Below, piece after piece: positions 25,824-33,053 of a stretch of 64,000 nt of DNA (positions are counted from its first letter, which is position 1; each line of letters starts with the position of its first letter). The translations under genes and the position numbers were made by a program. Source of the DNA: Sphingopyxis sp. OAS728 (lineage in GTDB: Bacteria; Pseudomonadota; Alphaproteobacteria; Sphingomonadales; Sphingomonadaceae); assembly GCF_014873485.1 (NCBI RefSeq), contig NZ_JADBDT010000001.1, positions 2,852,001-2,916,000 on the forward strand. The letters are read 5' to 3'. The notes beneath the pieces are model-generated. The model was given only the letters and a program-made list of their open reading frames with translations, ran no database searches and was not told where the DNA came from.

Positions 25824-25850
25824 TTAATCGCCTCGAACCGCGTCCGTTAA
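25824..25850 (+). promoter_or_regulatory. Sigma-28 (FliA) promoter of flgMN
   Basis: TTAA (25824-25827), 15 bases, then TCCGTTAA (25843-25850), one base off the local consensus GCCGTTAA. It lies just after the flgA terminator and about 55 bases before flgM. It would make FliA drive its own inhibitor. Confidence 0.72.
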
Positions 25851-25903
25851 AGCCTTCGTGAACCGCGTCGTCACTTTTCTGACGGCACCGGATGGAGGCT
25901 TTT

Positions 25904-26203
25904 ATGTCGGGTGACAGCAAGATCGGACCAGTCGGCGGCATCGGCCGTGCCGGCCCGCTGCGCAGGGTCGCCAGCGAGGCGGCGACCGCGATGCGCGCGC
26001 CCGCACAGCTTCAGCCAGTGCAGGATAATGTGCCCACCGCGCGCCTGAGCCGTATCGCGACCAACCTCGCCGATCAGGCCCCGCCGGTCGACGTCGCGCG
26101 GGTCGCATCGCTGCGCACCGCGATCGCGAACGGCAGCTATGGCGTGCATCCGGCAATCATCGCGAGCGCGATGATCGACTTCCACGGCCGCGGGGGCGAA
26201 TGA
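25904..26203 (+). CDS. flgM: Anti-sigma-28 factor FlgM
   Basis: FlgM binds FliA until the hook is complete and FlgM is exported. The start at 25904 has GGAGG five bases upstream and gives 99 residues; the in-frame ATG at 25892 overlaps that ribosome site. The N-terminal half is loose and low in structure. The C-terminal half has the FliA-binding pattern (VDVARVASLRTAIANGSYGV, then H-P-A-I-I-A-S-A-M-I). The stop overlaps the next start. Confidence 0.88.
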   Translation: MSGDSKIGPVGGIGRAGPLRRVASEAATAMRAPAQLQPVQDNVPTARLSRIATNLADQAPPVDVARVASLRTAIANGSYGVHPAIIASAMIDFHGRGGE

Positions 26204-26508
26204 TGCAGGCACAGATGGAAGACCTGCAATCGCGTCTCAACGACCTGGTCGGCGCACTCGACGGACATGACGCCGGCGCAATTATCGCCGCAACCGAAGA
26301 ACTGGCGACCGCAGTGATCCTGTTTCGCGGCGCGACGATCCCGGCGGGCAGCGAACATCGCGCGCGCGCGCTGATGGGGCAGACGCTCAACCAGCTCGAA
26401 GCCGCCGCGATGCGCGTCAACATATTGAAGAACTGGACGCGTCAGAGGATTGACAAGAACCATGAAATCCGCGGCACCCGTCCGCGTGGTGCGGCTTTAA
26501 GCTACTGA
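26200..26508 (+). CDS. flgN: FlgN-like flagellar export chaperone (by position)
   Basis: This 102-residue helical protein starts in the flgM stop (ATGA) and is the only gene behind it. FlgN, the chaperone of FlgK and FlgL, normally stands here. The sequence shows amphipathic helices (MEDLQSRLNDLVGALDGHDA and a later L-N-Q-L-E-A-A-A-M-R-V-N-I-L-K-N-W segment), but FlgN proteins vary too much to confirm by eye. The call rests mainly on gene order, size and shared sigma-28 control. Confidence 0.6.
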   Translation: MMQAQMEDLQSRLNDLVGALDGHDAGAIIAATEELATAVILFRGATIPAGSEHRARALMGQTLNQLEAAAMRVNILKNWTRQRIDKNHEIRGTRPRGAALSY

Positions 26509-26525
26509 TAAAAAGATAAATATCT

Positions 26526-26544
26526 GCCATTTCCGCGAAATGGC
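26526..26544. promoter_or_regulatory. Palindrome over the -24 box of the slt-flhA-fliA promoter
   Basis: GCCATTTC-CGC-GAAATGGC is a perfect inverted repeat with 8-base arms. Its right arm overlaps the first four bases of the sigma-54 -24 element. A protein bound here would block RNA polymerase, so a repressor site is the likely reading (inferred). Confidence 0.55.
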
Positions 26545-26556
26545 ACGATGATTGCT
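26541..26556 (+). promoter_or_regulatory. Sigma-54 promoter of slt-flhA-fliA
   Basis: TGGCACG-N4-TTGCT matches the RpoN consensus at all conserved positions. It places fliA, the late sigma factor, under the early FlbD/sigma-54 step. Confidence 0.92.
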
Positions 26557-26588
26557 TTTGGTCTGCTGAACAAGCGGAACCAAAGACC

Positions 26589-27416
26589 ATGAACGCAATC
26601 AACAATCCCCAAGGCCCGGCCCGCATCGCCGCACCCGTCATGGACGCGGTGCAGAGCGCGTCGGCGCGCACGGGGATCGATTTCGATTATCTGGTCGACG
26701 TCGCGCGCGTCGAAAGCGGCTATAACCCGACCGCGAAAGCGTCGACCTCTTCGGCGCGCGGGCTGTATCAGTTCACCAAACAGACGTGGCTCGCGACGCT
26801 TGATCGCCATGGCGCGAACCACGGGCTCGCCTGGGCGGCCGACGCGATCGGCCGCGACGCATCGGGGCGCCTGTCGGTCGCCGATCCGGCGCTCCGCCAG
26901 CAGATTCTCGACCTGCGCGACGACCCCGGTGCCTCGTCGAGCATGGCTGCCGCGCTGACCGGCGACAATCGCGACTATATCGAAAGCCGGATCGGCCGTA
27001 GCGCCGAACCGGTCGACCTCTACCTCGCGCATTTCCTTGGGAGCGGCGGCGCCGCCAATTTCCTGACTGCGCTTGCCGCGAACCCCGACCAGCCGGGCGC
27101 GACAATGATGCCCGAGGCGGCGGCGGCGAACCGCTCTGTCTTCTACGCCCCCGATGGCAGCATGCGCAGCCTTGCCGAGATCCGCGAACGCTTTCGCGTG
27201 AAGCTCGAGGACGGCGGCAAGATCGAAAATATGAAGCCCTTCGCTCCCTCGGGCTGGCACGCTGAAGCGCGCAGTTCGAGCGGTCTTGCGGGCTCAAGCG
27301 GCGGACGTCCGCCGCTCCAGATGATGGATATCCAGCCTATGCCCAAGAAACTCTCGATGGGCTTTGCCGCCGATGCGTATCGGCGGCTCGCGTCGCTTTC
27401 GGGAGGTGCGGCATGA
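26589..27416 (+). CDS. Lytic transglycosylase (SLT family) in the flagellar locus
   Basis: This 275-residue protein has an SLT/goose-lysozyme type domain in its first half. The catalytic Glu sits in LVDVARVESGYNP (about residue 39) and is followed by the S-S-A-R-G-L-Y-Q-F-T motif and a later Y-L-A-H-F-L-G-S-G-G-A segment. It probably cuts peptidoglycan to let the rod through, the task done elsewhere by the second half of FlgJ. No signal peptide is obvious, so export through the flagellar apparatus is possible. It is the first gene of a sigma-54 operon and overlaps flhA by 4 bases. Confidence 0.85.
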   Translation: MNAINNPQGPARIAAPVMDAVQSASARTGIDFDYLVDVARVESGYNPTAKASTSSARGLYQFTKQTWLATLDRHGANHGLAWAADAIGRDASGRLSVADPALRQQILDLRDDPGASSSMAAALTGDNRDYIESRIGRSAEPVDLYLAHFLGSGGAANFLTALAANPDQPGATMMPEAAAANRSVFYAPDGSMRSLAEIRERFRVKLEDGGKIENMKPFAPSGWHAEARSSSGLAGSSGGRPPLQMMDIQPMPKKLSMGFAADAYRRLASLSGGAA

Positions 27417-29536
27417 CCGCCGGCTTCAACATGACCAATATGAGCCGCATTGCGGGCGCCGCGGCGTTGCCCGTCGGGATGCTGATCCTCGTCGGCTTGA
27501 TGGTGATCCCGGTTTCGCCACTGATCCTCGATATCAGCTTCGTCGCCAATATCATGATCAGCCTCGCGATCCTGATGGTCGCTTTGTCGGCCGCCAAGCC
27601 GCTCGACTTTTCATCCTTCCCGACCGTCCTGCTGCTCGCAACGCTGTTCCGCCTCGCGCTCAACGTGGCCTCGACGCGCGTCGTGCTCGTCCACGGACAC
27701 GAAGGCACCGCCGCGGCGGGCCATGTCATCGAAGCATTCGGGCAGGTGCTGATCGGCGGCGACTATGTCGTCGGCCTGTTCGTCTTTTTCGTGCTGATGA
27801 TCATCAACATGGTCGTCATCACCAAGGGCGCCGGGCGCGTGTCCGAAGTGTCGGCGCGCTTCACCCTCGACGCCCTCCCCGGCAAGCAGATGGCGATCGA
27901 CGCCGACCTCAACGCCGGATTGCTGAGCCCCGAGGAAGCCAAGGCGCGCCGTGTCGAAGTCGCGACCGAGGCCGATTTCTACGGCTCGATGGATGGTGCC
28001 TCGAAATTCGTGAAGGGCGACGCGATCGCCGGCCTGCTGATCCTGTTCGTCAACATCGTTGGCGGCCTGATCCTCGGCATCTTCAGCCATGGCCTCAGCT
28101 TCTCGGAAGCCGGCAGCAATTATGTGACGCTCGCGATCGGCGACGCGCTGGTGGCGCAGATCCCGGCACTTCTGCTCTCGATCGCCGCCGCCGCGATCGT
28201 CACCCGCGTTGCCTCGCCGTTCGACCTAAGCGGCCAGATCAGCAGCCAGTTCGCCTCGCCGACCATTTGGATGGCGGTCGGCGGCATCCTCTTCATCCTG
28301 GGGCTCGTCCCGTCGATGCCGCAGATGCTGATCCTGCCCGCCGCCGCGCTTTCCTTCGGCATCGGCTGGCAGCTCCGCCGCAGCGCCGCCGCGGTCGCCG
28401 AGCTGCCCGAACCCGCCGCCCCCGCGCCCGATCCGTCGCGGATCGAATGGGCCGACGTCAGCGACGCGAGCGCGTGCCAGCTCGAAATCGGCTACGCGCT
28501 CGTGACCCTCGTCGACGAGCGCAAGGGTTCGCCGCTGATGACGCGCATTACCGGAATCCGCCGCCAATTGTCGAAGGAACTCGGCTTTGTCGTCCCGCCG
28601 GTAAAGGTCAGCGACGATCTGTCGCTGCCCGGCAACGTCTATCGCATCTCGGTCGCCGGGGTGATCGTCGGTGAGGACGAAGTCTTCCCCAACGAAATGC
28701 TCGCGCTCGATTCGGGTGATCTCGTCACCAAGGTCGTCGGACGTCCGTGCAAGGATCCGACCTTCGGCCTCGACGCGCTGTGGATCCCGAAGGCGATGCA
28801 GAATGACGCGATCGCCGCGGGCTATACCGTCGTCGACCCAGCCACCGTCGTAGCGACGCACCTCAACAACAGCATCGTCGGCGCCGCCGCCGAACTGTTC
28901 GGCATCGACGACGCGCAGTCGCTGATCGAGAATCTCAAGGTCCATTATCCGCAGCTTGCGCAGAATCTGAGCCCGCAGGGCTATTCGCTGCCGCGCGTTG
29001 CAAGCCTCTGCAAATCGCTGCTCGTCGAGCGCGTGCCGCTGCGCGATTTCCGCAAGATTGCCGAGGCGATGGTGTCGCTCGCGGCGCAGCAACTCGGCGA
29101 AATCGACCTTGTCGAAGCGGTGCGCCAGCGCATCGGCGCGCTGATCGTCCAGACGATTGTGCCGAGCCGGATGCCGCTGCCCGTCGTCACCTTCAGCCCC
29201 GAGGTCGAGATGCTGCTCAACCAGGCGGTGCGCGCCAATCCCGCGGCCGAATGGCCGTTCGAACATGGCATGGCGATGACGATCATCGAACAGGTCGGCC
29301 AGGCCGTCGAACCGCTGCTGCTCCAGACGCGCAGCTTCGCGCTCGTCGCCTCGCCTATCTGCCGATCCGCTCTTTCGCGCCTTGTGCGCGCCACTTTCCC
29401 CGATGTCGCCGTCATTTCGTACCTCGAGATCCCGGCGAACAAGCAGACCGAAATCGTCGCGACGATCGGCGCCGAAGTGCCCCGCCTCGCGTCCGGGCCC
29501 GACGCCCACATGGAGGACCAACCGCATGAGAATTGA
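27413..29536 (+). CDS. flhA: Flagellar export gate protein FlhA
   Basis: FlhA is the large export-gate protein. The 707 residues have about eight membrane helices in the first 330. The FHIPEP signature region appears as SFVANIMISLAILMVALSAA, then F-P-T-V-L-L-L-A-T-L-F-R-L-A-L-N-V-A-S-T-R. The large cytoplasmic domain ends near residue 700. Length and domain order are standard. It overlaps the slt and fliA genes. Confidence 0.97.
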   Translation: MTAGFNMTNMSRIAGAAALPVGMLILVGLMVIPVSPLILDISFVANIMISLAILMVALSAAKPLDFSSFPTVLLLATLFRLALNVASTRVVLVHGHEGTAAAGHVIEAFGQVLIGGDYVVGLFVFFVLMIINMVVITKGAGRVSEVSARFTLDALPGKQMAIDADLNAGLLSPEEAKARRVEVATEADFYGSMDGASKFVKGDAIAGLLILFVNIVGGLILGIFSHGLSFSEAGSNYVTLAIGDALVAQIPALLLSIAAAAIVTRVASPFDLSGQISSQFASPTIWMAVGGILFILGLVPSMPQMLILPAAALSFGIGWQLRRSAAAVAELPEPAAPAPDPSRIEWADVSDASACQLEIGYALVTLVDERKGSPLMTRITGIRRQLSKELGFVVPPVKVSDDLSLPGNVYRISVAGVIVGEDEVFPNEMLALDSGDLVTKVVGRPCKDPTFGLDALWIPKAMQNDAIAAGYTVVDPATVVATHLNNSIVGAAAELFGIDDAQSLIENLKVHYPQLAQNLSPQGYSLPRVASLCKSLLVERVPLRDFRKIAEAMVSLAAQQLGEIDLVEAVRQRIGALIVQTIVPSRMPLPVVTFSPEVEMLLNQAVRANPAAEWPFEHGMAMTIIEQVGQAVEPLLLQTRSFALVASPICRSALSRLVRATFPDVAVISYLEIPANKQTEIVATIGAEVPRLASGPDAHMEDQPHEN

Positions 29537-30272
29537 GCCCGCCGAGCAATTTGCCGGGACCGCCGGTCGCGCGCCGCGCGCGCGTGGCTATGGCGAAAGC
29601 GTCGAGGCGCTGGTCGAGGAATATTCGCCGCTGGTCCGCAAGGTCGCGTGGCAGGTGTTTTCGCGCGTGTCGCGGACGAGCGAGCTCGACGATTTGATCC
29701 AGACCGGGCTGATTGCGCTGATCGAGGCAAGCCGTAATTATGAAGAGCGCGGTTTTGCTTTTGCGACCTATGCGACGACGCGCATCCGCGGCGCGATGAT
29801 CGACCAGCTGCGCCGCGAGGCCGACGTCGGCCGCTCGGCGATGGTCGCGGCGAAGCGGATTCACGCGATGCGCGCATCGCTCGAACAGCAGTTGATGCGC
29901 GCACCGACGACGGCCGAAATGGCAGTCGCGTTCGACATGTCGGCGGAAGATTATTTCGCGCTCGAACGCAATGCGACGCATGGTCGCTCGACCTCGCTCG
30001 ACGAGCTGACCGATATCGGTGCCTTTCTGGCGGCCGATGAAGACGCCGGCGCCGACGAGCGGTGCGAACAAGAGGATCTGATGGGCGCGCTGCGCCAGTG
30101 CGTCGGTCGCCTGTCGCACCGCGAGCAAATGGTGCTCCAGCTCTATTTCTTCGAAGAGCTCAACCTGCACGAAATCGGGCTGACGCTCGACGTCAGCGCC
30201 GCGCGCATCTGCCAGATCAAGCGCGAGGCGATGATCAAGGTCGATCGCATGATGAAGGAAATGACCGAATAG
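29526..30272 (+). CDS. fliA: Flagellar sigma factor FliA (sigma-28)
   Basis: FliA directs RNA polymerase to late flagellar genes. The ATG at 29526 overlaps the end of flhA by 11 bases and gives 248 residues, a normal length. Region 2 is seen as YEERGFAFATYATTRIRGAM followed by I-D-Q-L-R. Region 4 lies at the C-terminus (LSHREQMVLQLYFFEELNLH, then E-I-G-L-T-L-D-V-S-A-A-R-I-C-Q-I). It probably reads the TTAA-N15-GCCGTTAA promoters in this window. Confidence 0.96.
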   Translation: MRIEPAEQFAGTAGRAPRARGYGESVEALVEEYSPLVRKVAWQVFSRVSRTSELDDLIQTGLIALIEASRNYEERGFAFATYATTRIRGAMIDQLRREADVGRSAMVAAKRIHAMRASLEQQLMRAPTTAEMAVAFDMSAEDYFALERNATHGRSTSLDELTDIGAFLAADEDAGADERCEQEDLMGALRQCVGRLSHREQMVLQLYFFEELNLHEIGLTLDVSAARICQIKREAMIKVDRMMKEMTE

Positions 30273-30276
30273 GTTT

Positions 30277-30318
30277 GACCGGGTGCGGCGCGCGCGACCA
30301 GTCGGCCCGCACCCGGTC
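30277..30318. terminator. Hairpin between fliA and the MarR-like gene
   Basis: GACCGGGTGCGG (30277-30288) and its exact complement (30307-30318) form a 12-base stem with an 18-base loop. It stands between two convergent genes. There is no T-tract, so it may act as a barrier or end-protecting structure. Confidence 0.6.
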
Positions 30319-30325
30319 GAGGGGG

Positions 30326-30829
30326 TTACGCGGCGAGTGTCTGTGCGCTTTGCCAGGCAGCGCCGATTTTTTCGAAATAGGTGGCCATGCGTTCGGTCCC
30401 GATGTCGGTGAGCCGGACGATCGTGCGGCGCCGGTCGCGCTCGTCGATCGAGCGATGCACCAAACCCAGCCGTTCGAGCGCGCTGATCATGCGGAGGCCC
30501 GACGACAGCGGGACGCCCGCGCCGGTCGCCAGATCGCTGGCGCTGAGCACACGGCCGTGCGCACCAGCGAGCATCAGGTCGAGCATCATGTCCCACACCG
30601 GTCCCGACATTTCGGTGCTGCCGAAATGGCTGCGGCGGATGCGGCGTATCTGGATGCTGAACGACAGCTGGTCGAGTAGCCCCGTTTTCTGGAGCGCCTC
30701 GGGTCGGCTGCTGTCGACCGCGCGCAACGTCGCGACGGGCGATTCCTCGCCGCGGCCCGCAAGCAGGTCATGGATCTGGTCGACCCGCGATTTCAGTTCG
30801 GCAATTTCTTGGTTCGAAAATTGCTGCAT
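30326..30829 (-). CDS. MarR-family transcriptional regulator
   Basis: The 167-residue product (ATG at 30829, with AGGGG upstream; a GTG at 30853 would add eight residues) has a winged helix-turn-helix of MarR type: LSASDLATGAGVPLSSGLRM for the recognition part and RSIDERDRRRTIVRLTDIG for the wing. A leading helix near the N-terminus (NQEIAELKSRVDQIHDLL) may serve dimerisation. It is convergent with fliA. The ligand and targets are not known; a role in motility is possible from position only. Confidence 0.8.
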   Translation of the reverse strand: MQQFSNQEIAELKSRVDQIHDLLAGRGEESPVATLRAVDSSRPEALQKTGLLDQLSFSIQIRRIRRSHFGSTEMSGPVWDMMLDLMLAGAHGRVLSASDLATGAGVPLSSGLRMISALERLGLVHRSIDERDRRRTIVRLTDIGTERMATYFEKIGAAWQSAQTLAA

Positions 30830-30856
30830 GTGACGATGCCCCTGGGGAGCCACATA

Positions 30857-31270
30857 TCAGGCCGTAACCTCACTCCGCCGACTGGACGAACCCGATGCAT
30901 AGATGATCAGCAGCAGGATCGGGTACGATATATAGACTGAGAGGAGCGAGTAAGGTCGCGCCAATATCTCCGAGAACATGAACTTCTGAATATGGCCGAA
31001 AATGGCGATCAATTGCCATCCGGTAATCCAGTAAGGCCAGAAACTCTGCGTGCGCATCGCGATGAACCAGAAGCTCAGCAAAACCAGCACGTCGATGATG
31101 AAGATATTCAGTTCAATATCGGTCCAGGTCGGAAAAGGCGTCAGGGCACTGGTGAGGACCGAGGCGATCAAGGCCGTATAGGCCGCCCAGCGTTCAAGCG
31201 GCCCGCCGCGTTTGACCGCGACGGCAACCGTGATGAACAGGACAATATAATAGATCGCCACGGACCACAT
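30857..31270 (-). CDS. Small integral membrane protein of unknown function
   Basis: The 137-residue protein starts at the ATG at 31270 (MWSVAIYYIVLFITV); a reading from 31390 adds a basic tail that looks like a shadow. Four hydrophobic segments cover most of the length. A proline/tryptophan-rich loop (PFPTWTDIELN) lies between the second and third. I do not recognise a family with certainty. It lies between a MarR-like and a hypothetical gene, all on the minus strand and closely spaced. Confidence 0.6.
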   Translation of the reverse strand: MWSVAIYYIVLFITVAVAVKRGGPLERWAAYTALIASVLTSALTPFPTWTDIELNIFIIDVLVLLSFWFIAMRTQSFWPYWITGWQLIAIFGHIQKFMFSEILARPYSLLSVYISYPILLLIIYASGSSSRRSEVTA

Positions 31271-31295
31271 TGTGGCTGTCAACCTTTCTTGCGGA

Positions 31296-31670
31296 TCAAC
31301 CGGCCTTCGCGAACGACGCGGCGTCGATACCCGAATGATCGTTGCTGCCTTCGTCGACCAGCTTCGCAGCGGCCGGCTTGACGCCCGCACCGAACATGCG
31401 CGTGCCGAGGCCGACTTCCTTTTGCGTCACCGTCAGCGCCAGATGCGCATCGGTGAGCAGCTGGCGGACTTCGCCGGCGGCGGCGAGCGCATGCGCGACC
31501 TTGGCCATCGCGTCCTGGCCGACGATCGCCGACATGTTGGTTTCGCGGCGCGCGGTGGGCAGCGTCGCGGCGAGCTGGGCGATGCGGATCATCGCTTCGT
31601 CGATGGCGTCTTCGGCCAAATGCAGGTCGGAAGCGATCTTCTTCGCTGCAGAAACTCGTTGATTCAGCAT
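31296..31670 (-). CDS. Hypothetical helical protein
   Basis: This 124-residue product has a good ribosome site (AAGGA) before its ATG at 31670. It is Ala-rich and helical by eye, with a helix IASDLHLAEDAIDEAMIRIA near the N-terminus. There is no signal peptide or membrane segment. I do not recognise it. Its place between a membrane protein and a membrane-tethered LuxR protein suggests a linked role, which is inference only. Confidence 0.6.
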   Translation of the reverse strand: MLNQRVSAAKKIASDLHLAEDAIDEAMIRIAQLAATLPTARRETNMSAIVGQDAMAKVAHALAAAGEVRQLLTDAHLALTVTQKEVGLGTRMFGAGVKPAAAKLVDEGSNDHSGIDAASFAKAG

Positions 31671-31688
31671 AGCTTTTTCCTTGAAAAA

Positions 31689-31718
31689 GAATGCTACCGG
31701 TTCCCCCCCGCAGCATTC
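31689..31718. promoter_or_regulatory. Inverted repeat before the hypothetical gene
   Basis: GAATGCT (31689-31695) and AGCATTC (31712-31718) are exact inverted copies 16 bases apart. They lie 18 bases upstream of the start at 31670 and just downstream of the LuxR-type gene. It could be an operator or a weak hairpin. Confidence 0.35.
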
Positions 31719-31727
31719 GTTCGAACA

Positions 31728-32207
31728 TCAGGTCAGAACACGACCGAGTCCGACAAGGATCGAATAGAGGGCGGAGAAGGCCAATATCGTCGCAAAAGCG
31801 ATCAAAATCGGCCAAATTATCCTTTCCATCAACCCATGCCGGTTGGCCGGCTGGGACGCGGTAGGAAATGGCGAACCTATATCGAAAAATCGCCGAAACG
31901 AACTGCGCCCCCCATCCGCATCGGGGGGCGGAGCAACCTCGCCAAGGTCGATCAATTGATATGTCAAAGGCTGATAAGGGGTAACATGATCGAAGACACC
32001 GTTAACCGCCAGAATCCGCGCAGCCTCTATCCTGTTAGAAACATTAAGTTTTTTTAACACCCGGCGCACCCGCTCATCGACGGTGTGCGGAGAGACGTTC
32101 ATTAGCCGCGCGATCTGCTTGGAATTTTTGTGCTCATAAACATGCCGCAACGTTTCGATCTGCGCGGCAGACAGCAGGCTGATGTAATTGTCGGGATCGC
32201 CTTGCAC
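31728..32207 (-). CDS. LuxR-type HTH protein with C-terminal membrane anchor
   Basis: The 159-residue product begins with GTG. Residues 10-66 form a GerE/LuxR helix-turn-helix (LSAAQIETLRHVYEHKNSKQ, then I-A-R-L-M-N-V-S-P-H-T-V-D-E-R-V-R-R). A linker with Pro and Asp follows, and residues about 130-152 form one hydrophobic helix (IIWPILIAFATILAFSALYS). There is no sensor domain. So the DNA-binding part would be held at the inner membrane. Such LuxR proteins occur in sphingomonads; their signal is not known to me. Confidence 0.8.
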   Translation of the reverse strand: MQGDPDNYISLLSAAQIETLRHVYEHKNSKQIARLMNVSPHTVDERVRRVLKKLNVSNRIEAARILAVNGVFDHVTPYQPLTYQLIDLGEVAPPPDADGGRSSFRRFFDIGSPFPTASQPANRHGLMERIIWPILIAFATILAFSALYSILVGLGRVLT

Positions 32208-32312
32208 GGCCGTTGGAATAGAGCATCACGAGTCGAAATCAAGGTCAGGAGATAGCTAATTTCCCCTTTGACCCATTCTCGGCCATCGTCGCGGCCTCGA
32301 TTCGGCGCCCGG

Positions 32313-33020
32313 TTACCGGCGCTCCTTGAGCGTGCGATAACGGAGGATCGATTTTTCGATGTGCCGACGGGCAGCGCGCCGCGCCGCGACAGGGTCGCCG
32401 GCCTCGATCGCGACCACGATCGCCTCATGATCGCGGTTGATCGTCTGGGCATAGCGCTGGTGCCGGACCGGATCGTCGCCCTGCAGATATAACCGCCGTG
32501 ACGGAACCAGCCGCACGCCAAGAAACTGGGTAAAGCGCAGAAAATAAGGATTGCCGGTCGCACTCGCGATCGCGGCGTGAAAGGCCGCGTCGGCGTCGAT
32601 CGAAGCATCGACGTCGCTGCTTTCTTCCATCGCCGCCAGCGTGCGGCGTAGCGCCGTCAGATCGGCGTCGGTTCGGCGCCGCGCTGCCAGGTCAGCCATC
32701 TCGGCCTCGAAACCCATGCGCATTTCGAGCAGTTTCAGCACGTCGTCGATCTCGCCGATCTCCTCGGCGGTGACCTGAAACGCGCGATATTGAGCGCCAT
32801 CGGGAACATAGGCCCCCGACCCGCGCCGCGATTCGAGCAATCCGCGCGCGGACAGCCGCGAATAGGCCTCGCGCACCACGGTGCGACTGACCCCGAACGT
32901 CTCGGTTATCTCTTTTTCGGTCGGGAAACGCGATCCGACGGGCATCTCGCCCGTTTCGATCTGTTCCTCGAAGCGCTGGACCAGATCATCTGCCAGCGAC
33001 GCCGCCTTGGTTATCGCCAT
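32313..33020 (-). CDS. GntR-family regulator, FadR subfamily
   Basis: The 235-residue protein has an N-terminal winged HTH (RFPTEKEITETFGVSRTVVR, then E-A-Y-S-R-L-S-A-R-G-L-L-E) and a C-terminal FCD ligand domain with the metal-site histidines expected in AAFHAAIASATGNP and in ARRHIEKSILR. FadR-type regulators near uronate genes (UxuR/ExuR/ManR type) respond to hexuronates or their products. It is downstream of manD and the DUF4861 gene on the same strand and probably controls the whole locus through the TTGT-N3-ACAA sites found in both promoters. Confidence 0.88.
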   Translation of the reverse strand: MAITKAASLADDLVQRFEEQIETGEMPVGSRFPTEKEITETFGVSRTVVREAYSRLSARGLLESRRGSGAYVPDGAQYRAFQVTAEEIGEIDDVLKLLEMRMGFEAEMADLAARRRTDADLTALRRTLAAMEESSDVDASIDADAAFHAAIASATGNPYFLRFTQFLGVRLVPSRRLYLQGDDPVRHQRYAQTINRDHEAIVVAIEAGDPVAARRAARRHIEKSILRYRTLKERR

Positions 33021-33021
33021 G

Positions 33022-33038
33022 GATGATGCGTTATCATC
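33022..33038. promoter_or_regulatory. Palindrome before the GntR gene
   Basis: GATGAT-GCGTT-ATCATC is a perfect 6-base inverted repeat just upstream of the regulator's ATG. It may be a self-control site. It does not match the TTGT-N3-ACAA form, so it could also be chance. Confidence 0.3.
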
Positions 33039-33053
33039 GCACCGCGAAACTGG

